From contig DBRN01000013.1 in the NCBI GenBank assembly GCA_002305995.1, positions 1 through 60,419 on the forward strand: a stretch of DNA of 60,419 bases, in the 5' to 3' direction. Of the stretch, positions 17,022-25,897 are shown piece after piece. How positions within the stretch are numbered: position 1 is the stretch's first letter; the number at the start of each line of letters is the position of its first letter. A model generated the notes under the pieces. That model saw only the letters and a list, made by a program, of their open reading frames with translations, did not search any database and was not told the DNA's origin. The DNA comes from Atopobiaceae bacterium UBA1367 (GTDB lineage Bacteria > Actinomycetota > Coriobacteriia > Coriobacteriales > Atopobiaceae). The position numbers were made by a program, and so were the translations under genes.

Positions 17022-17158
17022 CGCTCCCCTGACACCCATGGTGGACGTGCCTGCGGCAACGGATGCCGGCACGCCAGGGGAGCGTCCTCCCTGTGCCGTC
17101 GAACGGGCACGGGGACAGACGGAGGCGGGGCGGCAGGCCCTGGGCCCGTCGCCCCGCC
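17022..17158 (-). other. Structured intergenic region between EIIC and the DUF7916 gene
   Basis: Two inverted repeats lie here: CGCTCCCCTG (17022-17031) with its complement at 17075-17084, and GGCGGGGCG (17124-17132) with CGCCCCGCC (17150-17158). On the leftward transcript these follow the EIIC stop and could attenuate or stabilise the downstream message, giving different expression of permease and enzymes. Confidence 0.5.
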
Positions 17159-17168
17159 GACAGGGAGC

Positions 17169-18521
17169 CTACGCGGTAGCCTCGTCCACCACCTCGGCCT
17201 CACGAGCCTCGGCCTCGCGGGCCTCGGCCTTCTTCAACTCGTCCGCGACGAAGGCGTTCCAGAACGGATAGAAGATCACCAGGCCCATGGCGCACATCAC
17301 AAACGGCCAGAGCAGGCCGCCGATGGAGCCACCCCCGCCCACGAAGCCCAGGATGGGTGACGGGGTCGCCCACGGCAGGCTCACGCACAGCTTGCCGACG
17401 ATGCCGGTGGCGGTCGCGAGGTAGGTGAACACGGCCGCCAGCGTGTGGCTCAGGATGAACGGGATGACGAGGTACGGGTTCAGCATGATGGGCAGGCCAA
17501 ACATGATCGGCTCGATGATGCAGAAGATCGCAGGCGGAAAGGCGATCGTGGCGAGGGCCTTGAACTGCGGGAGCCGCTTGGAGTCCTTCCACATGAGGAT
17601 GAGGAGCGGCCAGCACGTGGACACCCACTGGCCCAGGCGGCACAGGTTGGAGGTCCAGACATGCGGCAGGTCGCGCACGACGGTGCCGGCGAGCAGCGCC
17701 TCGACGTTCTCGAGATCCCATGCGGCCGTGATCGATCCCATGACGGCACCGGTTATGTTGTCGCCGTGCAGGCCGACCGACCACAGGAGCGCAGAGAGGA
17801 ACTGCTGGAGCGTGTACATGCCCAGGTTGTCGGCGGCACCGAGGATGGGCATCAGGATCGTGGTGACCCAGGAGGCGATGTCGAAGTCCAGCATGGTGCG
17901 GATGGACCAGCACACGATGGCCACGAAGGCATAGGGGATCACGGCCGAGAAGCTGTCGCCGATGGCGGGCGGCACGCTGTCGGGCAGGGTTATCTTGATG
18001 TTTCTCTTGTAGCAGAACGAGATGATGTTGATCGCGATGGCGGAGGCCACCATGGCCGTGATGATGCCGCCGGAGCCCCAGTTGTTGATCGGCAGGGCGG
18101 CAACCCCATCATCGGTGACGGAGACGGCGTTGAAGTTGAGCAGGATGAAGGCAAACAGCGCGCCAACCGCGCCGGTCGTCTTGGAGAAGCCCTTGATGTC
18201 GGCATACTCGGATCCCATGGCCACGACGATGTAGAGGGCCATGATGCCCATGGACAGCGACTGGATGAGCACGATCTGACCGGCGTAGGGCCTCAGGAAG
18301 GGCAGCAGCGCGGTCTCCGTGAGGCCACCATCGGAGCAGAGCAGGAACAGGACGAGGGCCAGCGAGCCGATCATGGTGATGCCGATGGAGCCGGCCATGC
18401 CGTTGACGACGGCCCGTACGAACGGGAACTGCCCGAACTTGGTGAGCGGGCCGGAAATCGCGTACACGAAGCCCATGAGGTGGTCCATGAAGGACTTTCT
18501 CTCGGTGGTTGTTTCTACCAT
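17169..18521 (-). CDS. PTS lactose/cellobiose-type EIIC permease
   Basis: The 450-residue membrane protein matches cellobiose-class EIIC: PLTKFGQFPFVRAV near the N-terminus, PPAIGDSFSAVIP, WSVGLHGDN, and FCIIEPIMFGLPIMLNPYL, the conserved substrate-site region. There is no EIIB or EIIA domain and none is adjacent. It would translocate a beta-linked disaccharide or glucoside. The C-terminal tail contains a duplicated AREAE. First gene of the leftward EIIC-DUF7916-GH1 set; start chosen for AAAGGAAGGG. Two TGATTAAT palindromes and a triple 31-bp repeat lie upstream. Confidence 0.92.
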   Translation of the reverse strand: MVETTTERKSFMDHLMGFVYAISGPLTKFGQFPFVRAVVNGMAGSIGITMIGSLALVLFLLCSDGGLTETALLPFLRPYAGQIVLIQSLSMGIMALYIVVAMGSEYADIKGFSKTTGAVGALFAFILLNFNAVSVTDDGVAALPINNWGSGGIITAMVASAIAINIISFCYKRNIKITLPDSVPPAIGDSFSAVIPYAFVAIVCWSIRTMLDFDIASWVTTILMPILGAADNLGMYTLQQFLSALLWSVGLHGDNITGAVMGSITAAWDLENVEALLAGTVVRDLPHVWTSNLCRLGQWVSTCWPLLILMWKDSKRLPQFKALATIAFPPAIFCIIEPIMFGLPIMLNPYLVIPFILSHTLAAVFTYLATATGIVGKLCVSLPWATPSPILGFVGGGGSIGGLLWPFVMCAMGLVIFYPFWNAFVADELKKAEAREAEAREAEVVDEATA

Positions 18522-18677
18522 GGTATGCTTCCCTTCCTTTCTTGCGGTGCGAACGTGCGACGTACACAGTCGGCGATGAGACCCTTCTCGTGTCATGTCA
18601 TGGCAACCGAAGCGGCTCATCGCCTTCCGCTGGTTGCGCACGGTCGAGGCCCCTCCCCTTTGGCCTCCCTCCCACAG

Positions 18678-18744
18678 TGATTAATTGATTAATCATCAAC
18701 AGGCGACCGAGGTCGGCGTGTCAGTATGATTAATCTATTAAGCA
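18678..18744. promoter_or_regulatory. Paired TGATTAAT-NN-ATTAATCA operators
   Basis: TGATTAAT-TG-ATTAATCA (18678-18695) is an exact palindrome apart from its centre, and TGATTAAT-CT-ATTAAGCA (18727-18744) is a near-copy 49 bp away. They lie upstream of the leftward EIIC gene and are likely regulator sites for it. A third pair, ACCGATTT and AAATCGGT, flanks a T-rich tract around 18753-18806. Confidence 0.65.
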
Positions 18745-18926
18745 CAAGATAGACCGATTTACTAACCATGGCAAGGACTTTTTTCGCCAATAACAAAATC
18801 GGTTCACCAACGGTCGTGAACCTCCTGGTCACCGTCATCGGCAGCCGAAGTCCCGCCTGCGTCTCCCCATGGCGATGACCCCATACCGCCTATGGTCCGG
18901 GGATCATCCCGGCGACGGCCACGCCA

Positions 18927-19019
18927 CGTTGCCCACGGCATCCAGGGAAAGCGCTAGCGTTGCCCACGGCATCCGGGGAAAGCGCTAGCGTTGCCCACGG
19001 CATCCGGGGAAAGCGCTAG
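18927..19019. promoter_or_regulatory. Three 31-bp tandem repeats each with AAAGCGCTAG
   Basis: Units 18927-18957, 18958-18988 and 18989-19019 are nearly identical. Each ends in GGGAAAGCGCTAG, whose AAAGCGCT core resembles LacI/CcpA-type operators with a central CG. The spacing of 31 bp is close to three helical turns, and the last copy ends 50 bp before the LacI-family start, suggesting cooperative autoregulation. Confidence 0.7.
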
Positions 19020-19069
19020 AATGGCTCCTAGAGTCCTCGCCTCGCACTGGTCGACTCGTTGGGAACATC

Positions 19070-20101
19070 ATGTCAGGGCGCAACGTCTCCATCTACGACA
19101 TCGCACGCATCGCGGGCGTGAGCACCGCGACGGTATCAAACGTGCTCAATGACAAGGGCCGCGTCTCGGAGGAGACGCGCGCGCGGGTCTTGGACATATC
19201 CGAGCGCGAGGGATACGTGCCCAACTTCGCGGCAAAGAGCCTGCGCGAGGCGCGCACGCGCATGATCGGCATCATCACGCCCGACGTGAGTAACTACTTC
19301 TACTCCTCCATCGCCCTCGAGCTGGAGACCTTCTTCACGGGGCATGGCTACACCTGCTGCATCTGCAACACCTACAACCGGGACGACCTCCTGGAAGGTG
19401 CCATCCGCAACCTTGCCCAACGCCAGGTCGACGGCCTCCTGTTCGTCGGGGGCTCGAGCCGCGCGACCCGCCTCGACCTGTCCGACGGCGTGCCCGAGGT
19501 CTACATCGACCATCGCTTCGACGTGAGCGACCCGCCGTGCCTGGTGGTGGACAACGACATGGCCGCCATGGTGCGCGACGCCACCTCGTTGCTGCTGGAA
19601 CGTGGCTGCTCCCATGTGGCCATCCTCACGGTGAGGGCAATGGACCTGCATGCCGCCCGGAACGGCCCGCACGCCGACCAGGCTGCGTCCGTGAGAGGGG
19701 GCGCCTACTGCGTCGATGACTACGTCATCCTCGTGGGACCGCACCATCAGCCCTCCCTCGTCGAGTCCGAGCAGCTCGTCGGCGACCATCTCGACGCGGG
19801 CAACGAGCTCGATGGCATCGTGGCCATCGGCGACCGTCTCGCCCTCGGCGCGCTCAACGCCCTCAGGGCGCGCGGCATAAAGGTGGGCGATGAGGTGAAG
19901 ATCGTGAGCATCGACAACTCCCTGCTCGCGCGCATCCCATCCCCCACCCTCACCTCCATAGAGCGCCATGTGGACCAGCTCGGCCTGCGTGGCGCCGAGG
20001 CCTTGCTCGAGATGCTCGAGAATGGGACGCGCAGCACCGGCAAGATCGTCATTCCCCACGAAATCATGGAGCGCGAGAGCACGCTCGGCCGACAGCCGTA
20101 G
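19070..20101 (+). CDS. LacI-family transcriptional regulator
   Basis: The 343-residue protein has the LacI helix-turn-helix and hinge at the N-terminus (VSIYDIARIAGVSTATVSNV; FAAKSLREARTRMIGIITPD) and a periplasmic-binding-protein-like sensor domain (VDGLLFVGG, LDGIVAIGDRLALGAL, IVSIDNSLLARI, LTSIERHVDQLG). It diverges from the EIIC-DUF7916-GH1 operon across 550 bp containing candidate operators and probably controls it. Its DNA-binding helices are almost identical to those of the LacI protein at 23095, so the two may share sites. Confidence 0.93.
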   Translation: MSGRNVSIYDIARIAGVSTATVSNVLNDKGRVSEETRARVLDISEREGYVPNFAAKSLREARTRMIGIITPDVSNYFYSSIALELETFFTGHGYTCCICNTYNRDDLLEGAIRNLAQRQVDGLLFVGGSSRATRLDLSDGVPEVYIDHRFDVSDPPCLVVDNDMAAMVRDATSLLLERGCSHVAILTVRAMDLHAARNGPHADQAASVRGGAYCVDDYVILVGPHHQPSLVESEQLVGDHLDAGNELDGIVAIGDRLALGALNALRARGIKVGDEVKIVSIDNSLLARIPSPTLTSIERHVDQLGLRGAEALLEMLENGTRSTGKIVIPHEIMERESTLGRQP

Positions 20102-20220
20102 GCGGCGGGAACGGCACAGGCGGGATGCCGCGCTCTGGGGGGAGCTTCCCTCGCTCGCACGCCACGTAGGACCTGCCTGAGGTCACCCGCCTTCTCGCCT
20201 CCCCCTTCTTGCCTCCGCCT

Positions 20221-20316
20221 AACTACCCATAAGTACTTTCTTTTGGATAATCTCCCGAGTATCAACAGGGGCGACACATCCAAACTACCCATAATAAAAA
20301 GAGTTATGAGTAGTTT
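20221..20316. repeat. Palindromic element, copies 3 (half) and 4
   Basis: AACTACCCATAA stands alone at 20221-20232. A full element at 20282-20316 has arms AAACTACCCATAA and TTATGAGTAGTTT with one mismatch, in the same orientation as the copy at 2977. The gap is between converging LacI and EIIC genes. Confidence 0.75.
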
Positions 20317-20379
20317 ACGCTCACCGTTGCCACCGAGCCGACGCAGGGACACCGCCGCGGGTGAGACTAGCGCCAAGAG

Positions 20380-20411
20380 AGCCCGCCACCGTGTTGGAGC
20401 GGTGGCGGGCT
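20380..20411. terminator. 12-bp-arm hairpin
   Basis: AGCCCGCCACCG (20380-20391) pairs perfectly with 20400-20411 around an 8-nt loop, between converging genes. No U-tract. The rest of 20412-20556 shows nothing recognisable. Confidence 0.65.
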
Positions 20412-20556
20412 GGAATGGGAGCAGGGCTTCCCGTGTCTCTGGCTGCACCTATGCCAGGTGCCGTAACGCCGGCGCCCAAAGCACGTGAGCGATGGTGCTC
20501 GACCAAGCGCTCAGCATCCCGTCGGCGGCCGGCACCCAAGGCGCGTGGCGGTGGGC

Positions 20557-21882
20557 CTAGGCTGCCTGCTCCGCCTCGGCGGCAGCGGCGTTCCTTGCCT
20601 CCTCCTCGAGGGCATTCTTCTCGTAGAGCCTCCAGAAGGGCAGGTAGATGATGGTGCCGATGACAAAGGCGACGATGGGTACGAAGACCGTCTTGATGTC
20701 GCCGGTGCCCAGCGGCCCCAGGATGAAGGGAGGCGTGGCCCACGGCAGGTTGGCGAAGAACCTTCCGATGATCCCCGCCTGCATGGCCAGGTAGGCGAGG
20801 CCGGGAGCCACGAGGGTGTTGATGAGGAACGGGACGGACAGGTAGGGGTTCAGCACCATGGGGACGCCGAAGGTGATGGGCTCAGTGATGGTGAAGATCG
20901 CAGGGGCGAGCGCCGTCCAGCCAAGGGTCTTGTGGTAGGCAACCTTGGAGCGGATGAGCAGGAACACGACAGGCCAGATGGCGGCGGGCCACATCACCAG
21001 GCGGTCGAGGCCACCGCCGGTGCCAAAGCCGGCTAGGACGTGCGGCAGCTGGTTGGAGGGAGTGCCGGCGGCCAGGGCCGCGGCGTTCTCCTCAAGCCAC
21101 ATAAGGCCGAAGGGCTGGAAGTTGGACAGGAACATGTTGTCGCCGTGCAGGCCAACGCACCACAGCAGGTTGGCGACCAGGCGGCTTCCCAGGTATACGA
21201 AGACGTTGTCGGCGCCGGCCACGAAGGGGGCCAGGGCGCCCATCAGGACGGCAACCGGGTCGATGTCGAGCAGCGTGCGGATGACCCAGCAGACGCCGAG
21301 CACGGTGGCGTAGGGAAGGATGGCGCCGAAGGAGTTGCCGATCTGGGGCGGCACGCCCTCGGGCATCTTGATGGTGATGCCGCGCTCGATGAAGATCGAG
21401 TAGACCTTGGTGGCGACAAGCGAGGTCACGATGGCGACGAACAGGCCGTTTGCCGAGAAGTTGGCCACGTCGATGCCAGCCTCCGGCCCAGAGGTGACGA
21501 CGATGAAGGCAGCGAGGCTGAGCAGGCCGGTGGTACGGGTGTCCATGCCGAGCTTCGCGCCGTATGCCGATCCGAGGGCACCGGCGAGGTAGAGCGAGAG
21601 CAGCGACATCGTGACGCTGTTCATCCAGGCGAACTGGTTGGCGACCGGCTCGAGGAACGGGATCAGCGCGGTGCCGGAGTTGCCGACGGACGGCGACCCC
21701 AAGACGTAGACGACCAGGAACAGCGCGCCGACCATGGTGAGCGGCAGCGTGGAGATGAGGCCCTCCTGGATCGACGCGACCGGCTTCAACATGCCGAAGC
21801 GCCCAAGAGGAGCCGCGATCTTCATGACAACGTCCATCATCTTGTCCATGAAGGTCGGTTGAGCAGTGGTTTCTTCACTCAT
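20557..21882 (-). CDS. PTS lactose/cellobiose-type EIIC permease, second copy
   Basis: The 441-residue membrane protein is a paralogue of the permease at 17169: PLGRFGMLKPVASI near the start, PPQIGNSFGAILPY, WCVGLHGDN and FTITEPITFGVPMVLNPYL are conserved. Again no EIIB or EIIA is fused or adjacent. The C-terminal tail is Ala/Glu-rich. An RpiR-family gene diverges from the shared 294-bp upstream region, so sugar-phosphate-dependent control is likely. Start chosen at ATG after AGGAAAGG. It stands alone, with no hydrolase next to it. Confidence 0.92.
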   Translation of the reverse strand: MSEETTAQPTFMDKMMDVVMKIAAPLGRFGMLKPVASIQEGLISTLPLTMVGALFLVVYVLGSPSVGNSGTALIPFLEPVANQFAWMNSVTMSLLSLYLAGALGSAYGAKLGMDTRTTGLLSLAAFIVVTSGPEAGIDVANFSANGLFVAIVTSLVATKVYSIFIERGITIKMPEGVPPQIGNSFGAILPYATVLGVCWVIRTLLDIDPVAVLMGALAPFVAGADNVFVYLGSRLVANLLWCVGLHGDNMFLSNFQPFGLMWLEENAAALAAGTPSNQLPHVLAGFGTGGGLDRLVMWPAAIWPVVFLLIRSKVAYHKTLGWTALAPAIFTITEPITFGVPMVLNPYLSVPFLINTLVAPGLAYLAMQAGIIGRFFANLPWATPPFILGPLGTGDIKTVFVPIVAFVIGTIIYLPFWRLYEKNALEEEARNAAAAEAEQAA

Positions 21883-22176
21883 GACGTACCTTTCCTTCCT
21901 ACTTCGTGCTCGAGGAGTCGAGCTTCCCTCCCGTGACGGACGGCCTTCCTCTCGCCAACTACCGCCCGTAGCCGGTGTAGCTTGCACGATACCGGGGAGT
22001 TAAACGGATTAGATCCGGAGTAGAATGGATAGGAACGGACTTTCAGACATGGGCGGTTCGGGCGCCGTCGGAGGTAAAAGTTTGTTTATCGCGCTCGGCC
22101 CATCGGCCTTGGCGCGCACCGGGGCAATCCTGACCAAACGGGGCGCCCTCGAATCGCTGCGGGGAGGGAGGCCCCA

Positions 22177-23022
22177 ATGGCAGTACTTGACATGCTCAAG
22201 CGCAGGCAGGACTTCACCGACACCGAGAACGCACTGGCAGAGTACGTGCTTGACAACGTCGACGAGGTTGCCGACATGAGCATCGCGCAGCTCTCGGCTG
22301 CCACGCACACGTCCAACGCCGCCGTGGTGCGCTTCTGCAAGAAGATCGGCATCGACGGGTACCGCGCCTTCCGCATCCAGCTCGCACGCGAGCTGGAGCG
22401 TGTGCGCACCCATGCCCTCGACATCAATCCCGACCAGCCCTTCATAGAGGGGGCCAGCACGCGTGACATCATGAGCGCCGTGGCCACGCTCTCCAAGCAG
22501 GCGGTGGACCAGACGTACGGCACCGTCTCCACCAGCTCCGTCCGCACGGCGGCGCAGCTGGTGCGCGGGGCACGCCATGTGGTGGTCCACGCCACGGGCG
22601 ACACGCGCATCTGTGGCATCGGCTTCTCGAACCTGCTGCTCAAGCTGGGCATCATCTGCACCATGGGTGACCAGTACGGCGACTACCTGGTCGTCAGCAA
22701 CACGTTGGGCCCGCAGGACGTGGCCCTGATCATCACGTACTCGGGCACCTTGCTCAGGGATATCGGCAGCAGCCTCGACGTGCTGCGCGCGCGTGGCTGC
22801 AAGGTCATCCTCATCACCGCAAACGAACAGCTGGAGGGGCAGCTGGCCGGTACCGACTGCGTGATCCTGCTGCCCAGGAGCGAGACGCGCGCCGGACGCA
22901 TCGCCACCTACTATAGCCAGGCGTCCATCCGCTACGTGCTCAACTGCATCTATGGTGAGGTCTTTGCGCGCACCTGGCACGAGAGCATGGAGAAGCGCGA
23001 CCGCTACGCCAGCTTGGCGTAA
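22177..23022 (+). CDS. MurR/RpiR-family transcriptional regulator
   Basis: The 281-residue product has the N-terminal RpiR helix-turn-helix (LSAATHTSNAAVVRFCKKIGIDGYRAFRIQL) and a C-terminal SIS sugar-phosphate-binding domain (ARHVVVHATGDTRICG, LIITYSGTLLRDI, GCKVILITAN). It probably controls the divergent EIIC at 20557. The start has GGGAGGGAGG upstream. The promoter region 21883-22176 contains no obvious palindrome; an AGTAGAATGG at 22017-22026 may be a -10 area. Confidence 0.92.
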   Translation: MAVLDMLKRRQDFTDTENALAEYVLDNVDEVADMSIAQLSAATHTSNAAVVRFCKKIGIDGYRAFRIQLARELERVRTHALDINPDQPFIEGASTRDIMSAVATLSKQAVDQTYGTVSTSSVRTAAQLVRGARHVVVHATGDTRICGIGFSNLLLKLGIICTMGDQYGDYLVVSNTLGPQDVALIITYSGTLLRDIGSSLDVLRARGCKVILITANEQLEGQLAGTDCVILLPRSETRAGRIATYYSQASIRYVLNCIYGEVFARTWHESMEKRDRYASLA

Positions 23023-23094
23023 GGGGCGGATGGCAGCAGGCGCCGCTGGCGTCACGCGGAGACATGGCGCCCTGCGCCCCGCCTCGTCCAGGGC

Positions 23095-24117
23095 CTACCC
23101 TCCCAGCGTGGTGGCCCGCTCGACGACCTCGTGAGGAACCACGATGTGCGTCTGCGCCGGCTTCTCGCCGCGCAGCATGGCGAGAAGCGCCTCGACGCCG
23201 CGCTCGGCCATCTCCACCGTGTTGCGACGCACCGTGGAGATGGCGGGGCTTGAGATGCGCGAGTAGATGGAGTCGTCCATGCCTATCACGCGCACGTCGT
23301 GGCCGACGGCCATCCCCCGCTCCTTGAGCGCGTTCACCACGCCCAGGGCCACGCGATCCCCCAGCGCTACCACACCGTCGAAGACGCGGCCCTTGTCAAG
23401 GCAGTCGCCCACCAGCTGCGCGGCCTCGATCAGGCTCGTCTGTCGGTGGGGCCCCTCCAGCACAAGATCCTCGTCCAGACGCATGTCGTGTTCCATGAGA
23501 TAGCGGTGGTAGCCGGCCGCCTGATCGTGCTCGGCCGTGCGGTAGAGCGAGGCCGAGACGCTCACCAGGGCGACGCGCTCGCAGCCGCGCGCAAAGAGGG
23601 TGGCTGTCATGTCGTAGCTCACCTGCGACATGTCGTTGCCCACGTACACCTCCCGGCTCATGCCCGTGGAGCCCGTGTGGTCGATGTGCACCACCGGAAG
23701 GTCCGCCGCCGCCTGTATGGGCGCACGCGTGGTGCCCCCGATGTAGACGATGCCATCCACCTGCTTGGAGATGAGCCCACGGACGTATTCCTCCTCGCGC
23801 TCGTCGTCGTTGGCGGTGTTGCAGATGTAGGAGGCGTAGCCGGCCGCGTGCAGCAGACCCTCCACCTTGAGCACCAGCGTGGCAAAGAAGTCGTTGCTCA
23901 CGTCGGGGGTGAGCAGTGCGATGGTCTTGGTGGACGCCTCGCGCAGGCTCTTGGCGGCAAAGTTGGCCACGTAGCCCTGCTCGTCCGCAATGCGCAGCAC
24001 CAGATCGCGCGTCCTCTCGGAGTAGCTGCCCTTCTGGTTGAGCACGTTGGAGACGGTGGCCGTGCTCACCCCCGCCAGCCTGGCGATGTCATAGATGGAT
24101 ACCGCGCGCTTTGCCAT
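23095..24117 (-). CDS. LacI-family transcriptional regulator
   Basis: The 340-residue protein carries VSIYDIARLAGVSTATVSNV, the DNA-binding helices, then a ligand-binding domain with LLTPDVSNDFFATLV, QVDGIVYIGG, FDGVVALGDRVALGVV and IGMDDSIYSRIS. It diverges from rpe-rpiB, with AAGCGATTAA-type motifs on both sides of the intergenic region, so it likely represses itself and the rpe-rpiB pair. Start chosen at MAKRAV with GCAGGA upstream; a longer ORF begins 42 bp earlier. Confidence 0.93.
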   Translation of the reverse strand: MAKRAVSIYDIARLAGVSTATVSNVLNQKGSYSERTRDLVLRIADEQGYVANFAAKSLREASTKTIALLTPDVSNDFFATLVLKVEGLLHAAGYASYICNTANDDEREEEYVRGLISKQVDGIVYIGGTTRAPIQAAADLPVVHIDHTGSTGMSREVYVGNDMSQVSYDMTATLFARGCERVALVSVSASLYRTAEHDQAAGYHRYLMEHDMRLDEDLVLEGPHRQTSLIEAAQLVGDCLDKGRVFDGVVALGDRVALGVVNALKERGMAVGHDVRVIGMDDSIYSRISSPAISTVRRNTVEMAERGVEALLAMLRGEKPAQTHIVVPHEVVERATTLGG

Positions 24118-24161
24118 GGGTCCTGCCAATCGTCCGAGGTGATACGACCACCCTATCATGT

Positions 24162-24177
24162 AAGCGATTAAGTGCTT
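24162..24177. promoter_or_regulatory. AAGCGATTAA operator next to the LacI start
   Basis: AAGCGATTAAGTGCTT is a near-palindrome 45 bp upstream of the leftward LacI start. The same AAGCGAT(T/A)A core recurs twice in front of rpe. Confidence 0.6.
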
Positions 24178-24213
24178 GTGGCATCAAACGGTATGTACGG
24201 TAACCCCATCGTT

Positions 24214-24430
24214 ACACGTCTGGGCGGTAGGCCCATCGTCACGCTCACACGTCCCCACGGCAGGTCGTCGTTACGCGTTCCCATGGCACGTCGTCAATGA
24301 GCGTCCCCACGGCAGGCTGTCGACGCGCGTCCCCACGGCAGGCTGTCGACGCGCGTCCCCATGGCACGTCGTCGATGCACGTCCCCACGGCAGGCTGTCG
24401 TCACACGTCCGGGCGGTAAGCCATCGATGC
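24214..24430. repeat. About eight 26-bp tandem repeats in a divergent promoter region
   Basis: Units of 26-27 bp follow the pattern CGTCCCCACGGCAGGCTGTCG plus a variable end; two central units are identical and the outer ones degenerate (GTCCGGGCGGTAAGC). Two alternating subtypes occur (CCCCACGGCAGGC and CCCATGGCACGTC). The array lies between the LacI gene and rpe. Unit length is not a multiple of three, so it is not a coding repeat. Confidence 0.85.
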
Positions 24431-24443
24431 ACTTCATCATCAA

Positions 24444-24549
24444 AAGCGATAATTAACCGTTTATGTTCCTCCTGTGTAGATGCCCGCAGACGTTTATCAC
24501 CCCACGTCATGGAGCTATCGTGTTCTCAGTTAAGCGATTAATTATCGAT
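24444..24549. promoter_or_regulatory. Two AAGCGATWATTAA operators upstream of rpe
   Basis: AAGCGATAATTAACCG (24444-24459) and AAGCGATTAATTATCGAT (24532-24549) share a core with the site beside the LacI gene. The second sits 22 bp before the rpe start codon, where bound repressor would block transcription or initiation. Confidence 0.65.
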
Positions 24550-24570
24550 CAGCGGCGAGAGGTCACCACC

Positions 24571-25242
24571 ATGAGCGCCACAAAGGCCACCAACAAGCTC
24601 CTCCTCCCCTCCATGATGTGCGCCGATTTCGGCTGCCTGCGCGACGAGGTCGCCGCGCTCGAGGCTGCCGGCGCCGACGGCCTCCACCTCGACCTCATGG
24701 ACGGTGCTTTCGTGCCCAACTACGGCATGGGCCTGCAGGACATCGCCTGGATCTGCGGAAACGCCACCGTCCCCTGCGACGTGCACATGATGGTCGAGCG
24801 GCCCGGACGCTACGTGCACAAGTTCGTGGAGCTGGGCGCCCGCGTGGTCTACGTCCACCCCGAGGCAGACCCGCACGTGGCACGCACGCTCGCCACCATC
24901 CGCGAGCTGGGAGCCAAGGCAGGCGTCGCACTCAATCCCGGCACGAGCTTCGCCACCGTGGAGCCGGTGCTGCCGCTCTGCGACTACGTGCTGGCCATGA
25001 CGGTGAACCCCGGCTTCGCCGGCCAGCGGTGGCTCGACTTCGTGAACCCCAAGCTGGAGCGACTGGTCGAGGCCAGCCACGAGGGCGACAATGCCTACGA
25101 GGTCGTCGTGGACGGCAACTGCAGTCCCGAGCGCATCGCGCAGGCGTCGGCGATGGGCGTGAGGAGCTTCGTGCTGGGCACGGCGAGCCTCTTCGGTCAC
25201 GGGGACTACGCGCAGAGCATGGCAAAGCTGCGCGCGCTGTAG
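24571..25242 (+). CDS. rpe: Ribulose-phosphate 3-epimerase family (possibly allulose-6-phosphate 3-epimerase)
   Basis: The 223-residue TIM barrel shows LPSMMCADF, HLDLMDGAFVPN (39-50), DVHMMVERP (70-78), MTVNPGFAGQ and VVVDGNC, the metal-binding and phosphate-binding strands of the family. The Ser/Ala and Met substitutions and the pairing with an RpiB-type isomerase make an AlsE-like role in a minor hexose or pentose route as likely as the housekeeping pentose phosphate step. Start at ATG after GAGAGG. Forms an operon with rpiB 111 bp downstream, under LacI-type operators. Confidence 0.9.
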   Translation: MSATKATNKLLLPSMMCADFGCLRDEVAALEAAGADGLHLDLMDGAFVPNYGMGLQDIAWICGNATVPCDVHMMVERPGRYVHKFVELGARVVYVHPEADPHVARTLATIRELGAKAGVALNPGTSFATVEPVLPLCDYVLAMTVNPGFAGQRWLDFVNPKLERLVEASHEGDNAYEVVVDGNCSPERIAQASAMGVRSFVLGTASLFGHGDYAQSMAKLRAL

Positions 25243-25353
25243 GCGCAGCGGAATACCGACGGGGCGCGTCCCTGTGAGGGGTGTCCCCTTGATCGTCCCA
25301 CCCAAGACGCATCCCCCATTGACCAACAGGCCCACAGAGAGAAGGAGATCACC

Positions 25354-25824
25354 ATGGCGTTCAAGAGACTGGCGATCGGCAACGACCACACCGCCGTCGC
25401 GCTCAAGGACGAGATCAGGGCCCACCTCGAGGAGAGGGGGTACGAGGTCGTCAACGTCGGCACCGACAGCACCGAGCGCTTCGACTACCCCGTCTCCGGC
25501 TACCGGGTCGCCCGCATGGTCGCCGACGGCGAGGTGGACGGCGGCATCCTCATCTGCGGCACCGGCGTGGGCATCAGCCTGGCCGCCAACAAGGTTGAGG
25601 GCATCCGCGCCGTGGTGTGCTCCGAACCCTATTCCGCGCGCCTCTCCCGCCAGCACAACGACACCAACGTCGTGGCCTTCGGCGCACGCGTGGTGGGCAT
25701 CGAGACCGCCAAGGACATCGTGGACGCATGGCTCTCCGCCGAGTTCGAGGGTGGTCGCCACCAGAGGCGCGTCGACATGATCGACGAGATCGGCCGCACC
25801 CAACACCTCACCGCCACCAACTAG
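25354..25824 (+). CDS. rpiB: RpiB/LacAB-family sugar-phosphate isomerase
   Basis: The 156-residue product has AIGNDHTAVALKDEI at the N-terminus, the catalytic CGTGVGISLAANK loop (Cys68) and QHNDTNVVAFGARVVG, all typical of ribose-5-phosphate isomerase B and its galactose-6- and allose-6-phosphate relatives. Strong AAGGAGA ribosome site. With the upstream epimerase it would interconvert phosphorylated ketose and aldose sugars. Which sugar is uncertain. Confidence 0.93.
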   Translation: MAFKRLAIGNDHTAVALKDEIRAHLEERGYEVVNVGTDSTERFDYPVSGYRVARMVADGEVDGGILICGTGVGISLAANKVEGIRAVVCSEPYSARLSRQHNDTNVVAFGARVVGIETAKDIVDAWLSAEFEGGRHQRRVDMIDEIGRTQHLTATN

Positions 25825-25875
25825 CACAGTAGTAGCACAGTAGGGCTAGCACAGTGGGGACGGGGATTTTTGTGC
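25822..25875. repeat. TAGCACAGT direct repeats and a GGGGACGGGG element
   Basis: TAGCACAGT occurs three times in 30 bp right after the rpiB stop codon, followed by GTGGGGACGGGGATTTTTGTGC. The latter belongs to the same short-repeat family that is amplified at 27411-27660. Confidence 0.7.
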
Positions 25876-25897
25876 GGAAGAGCTGGCCCTGGTGGCT

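Noticed and set aside
18522..19069. tRNA or small RNA genes in the larger gaps
   Set aside because: I looked for cloverleaf signatures such as GGTTCGAATCC in all large gaps and found none.
24271..24510. 79-codon reverse ORF in the LacI-rpe gap
   Set aside because: Translation of 26-bp tandem repeats; unit length shifts frame and no ribosome site is seen.
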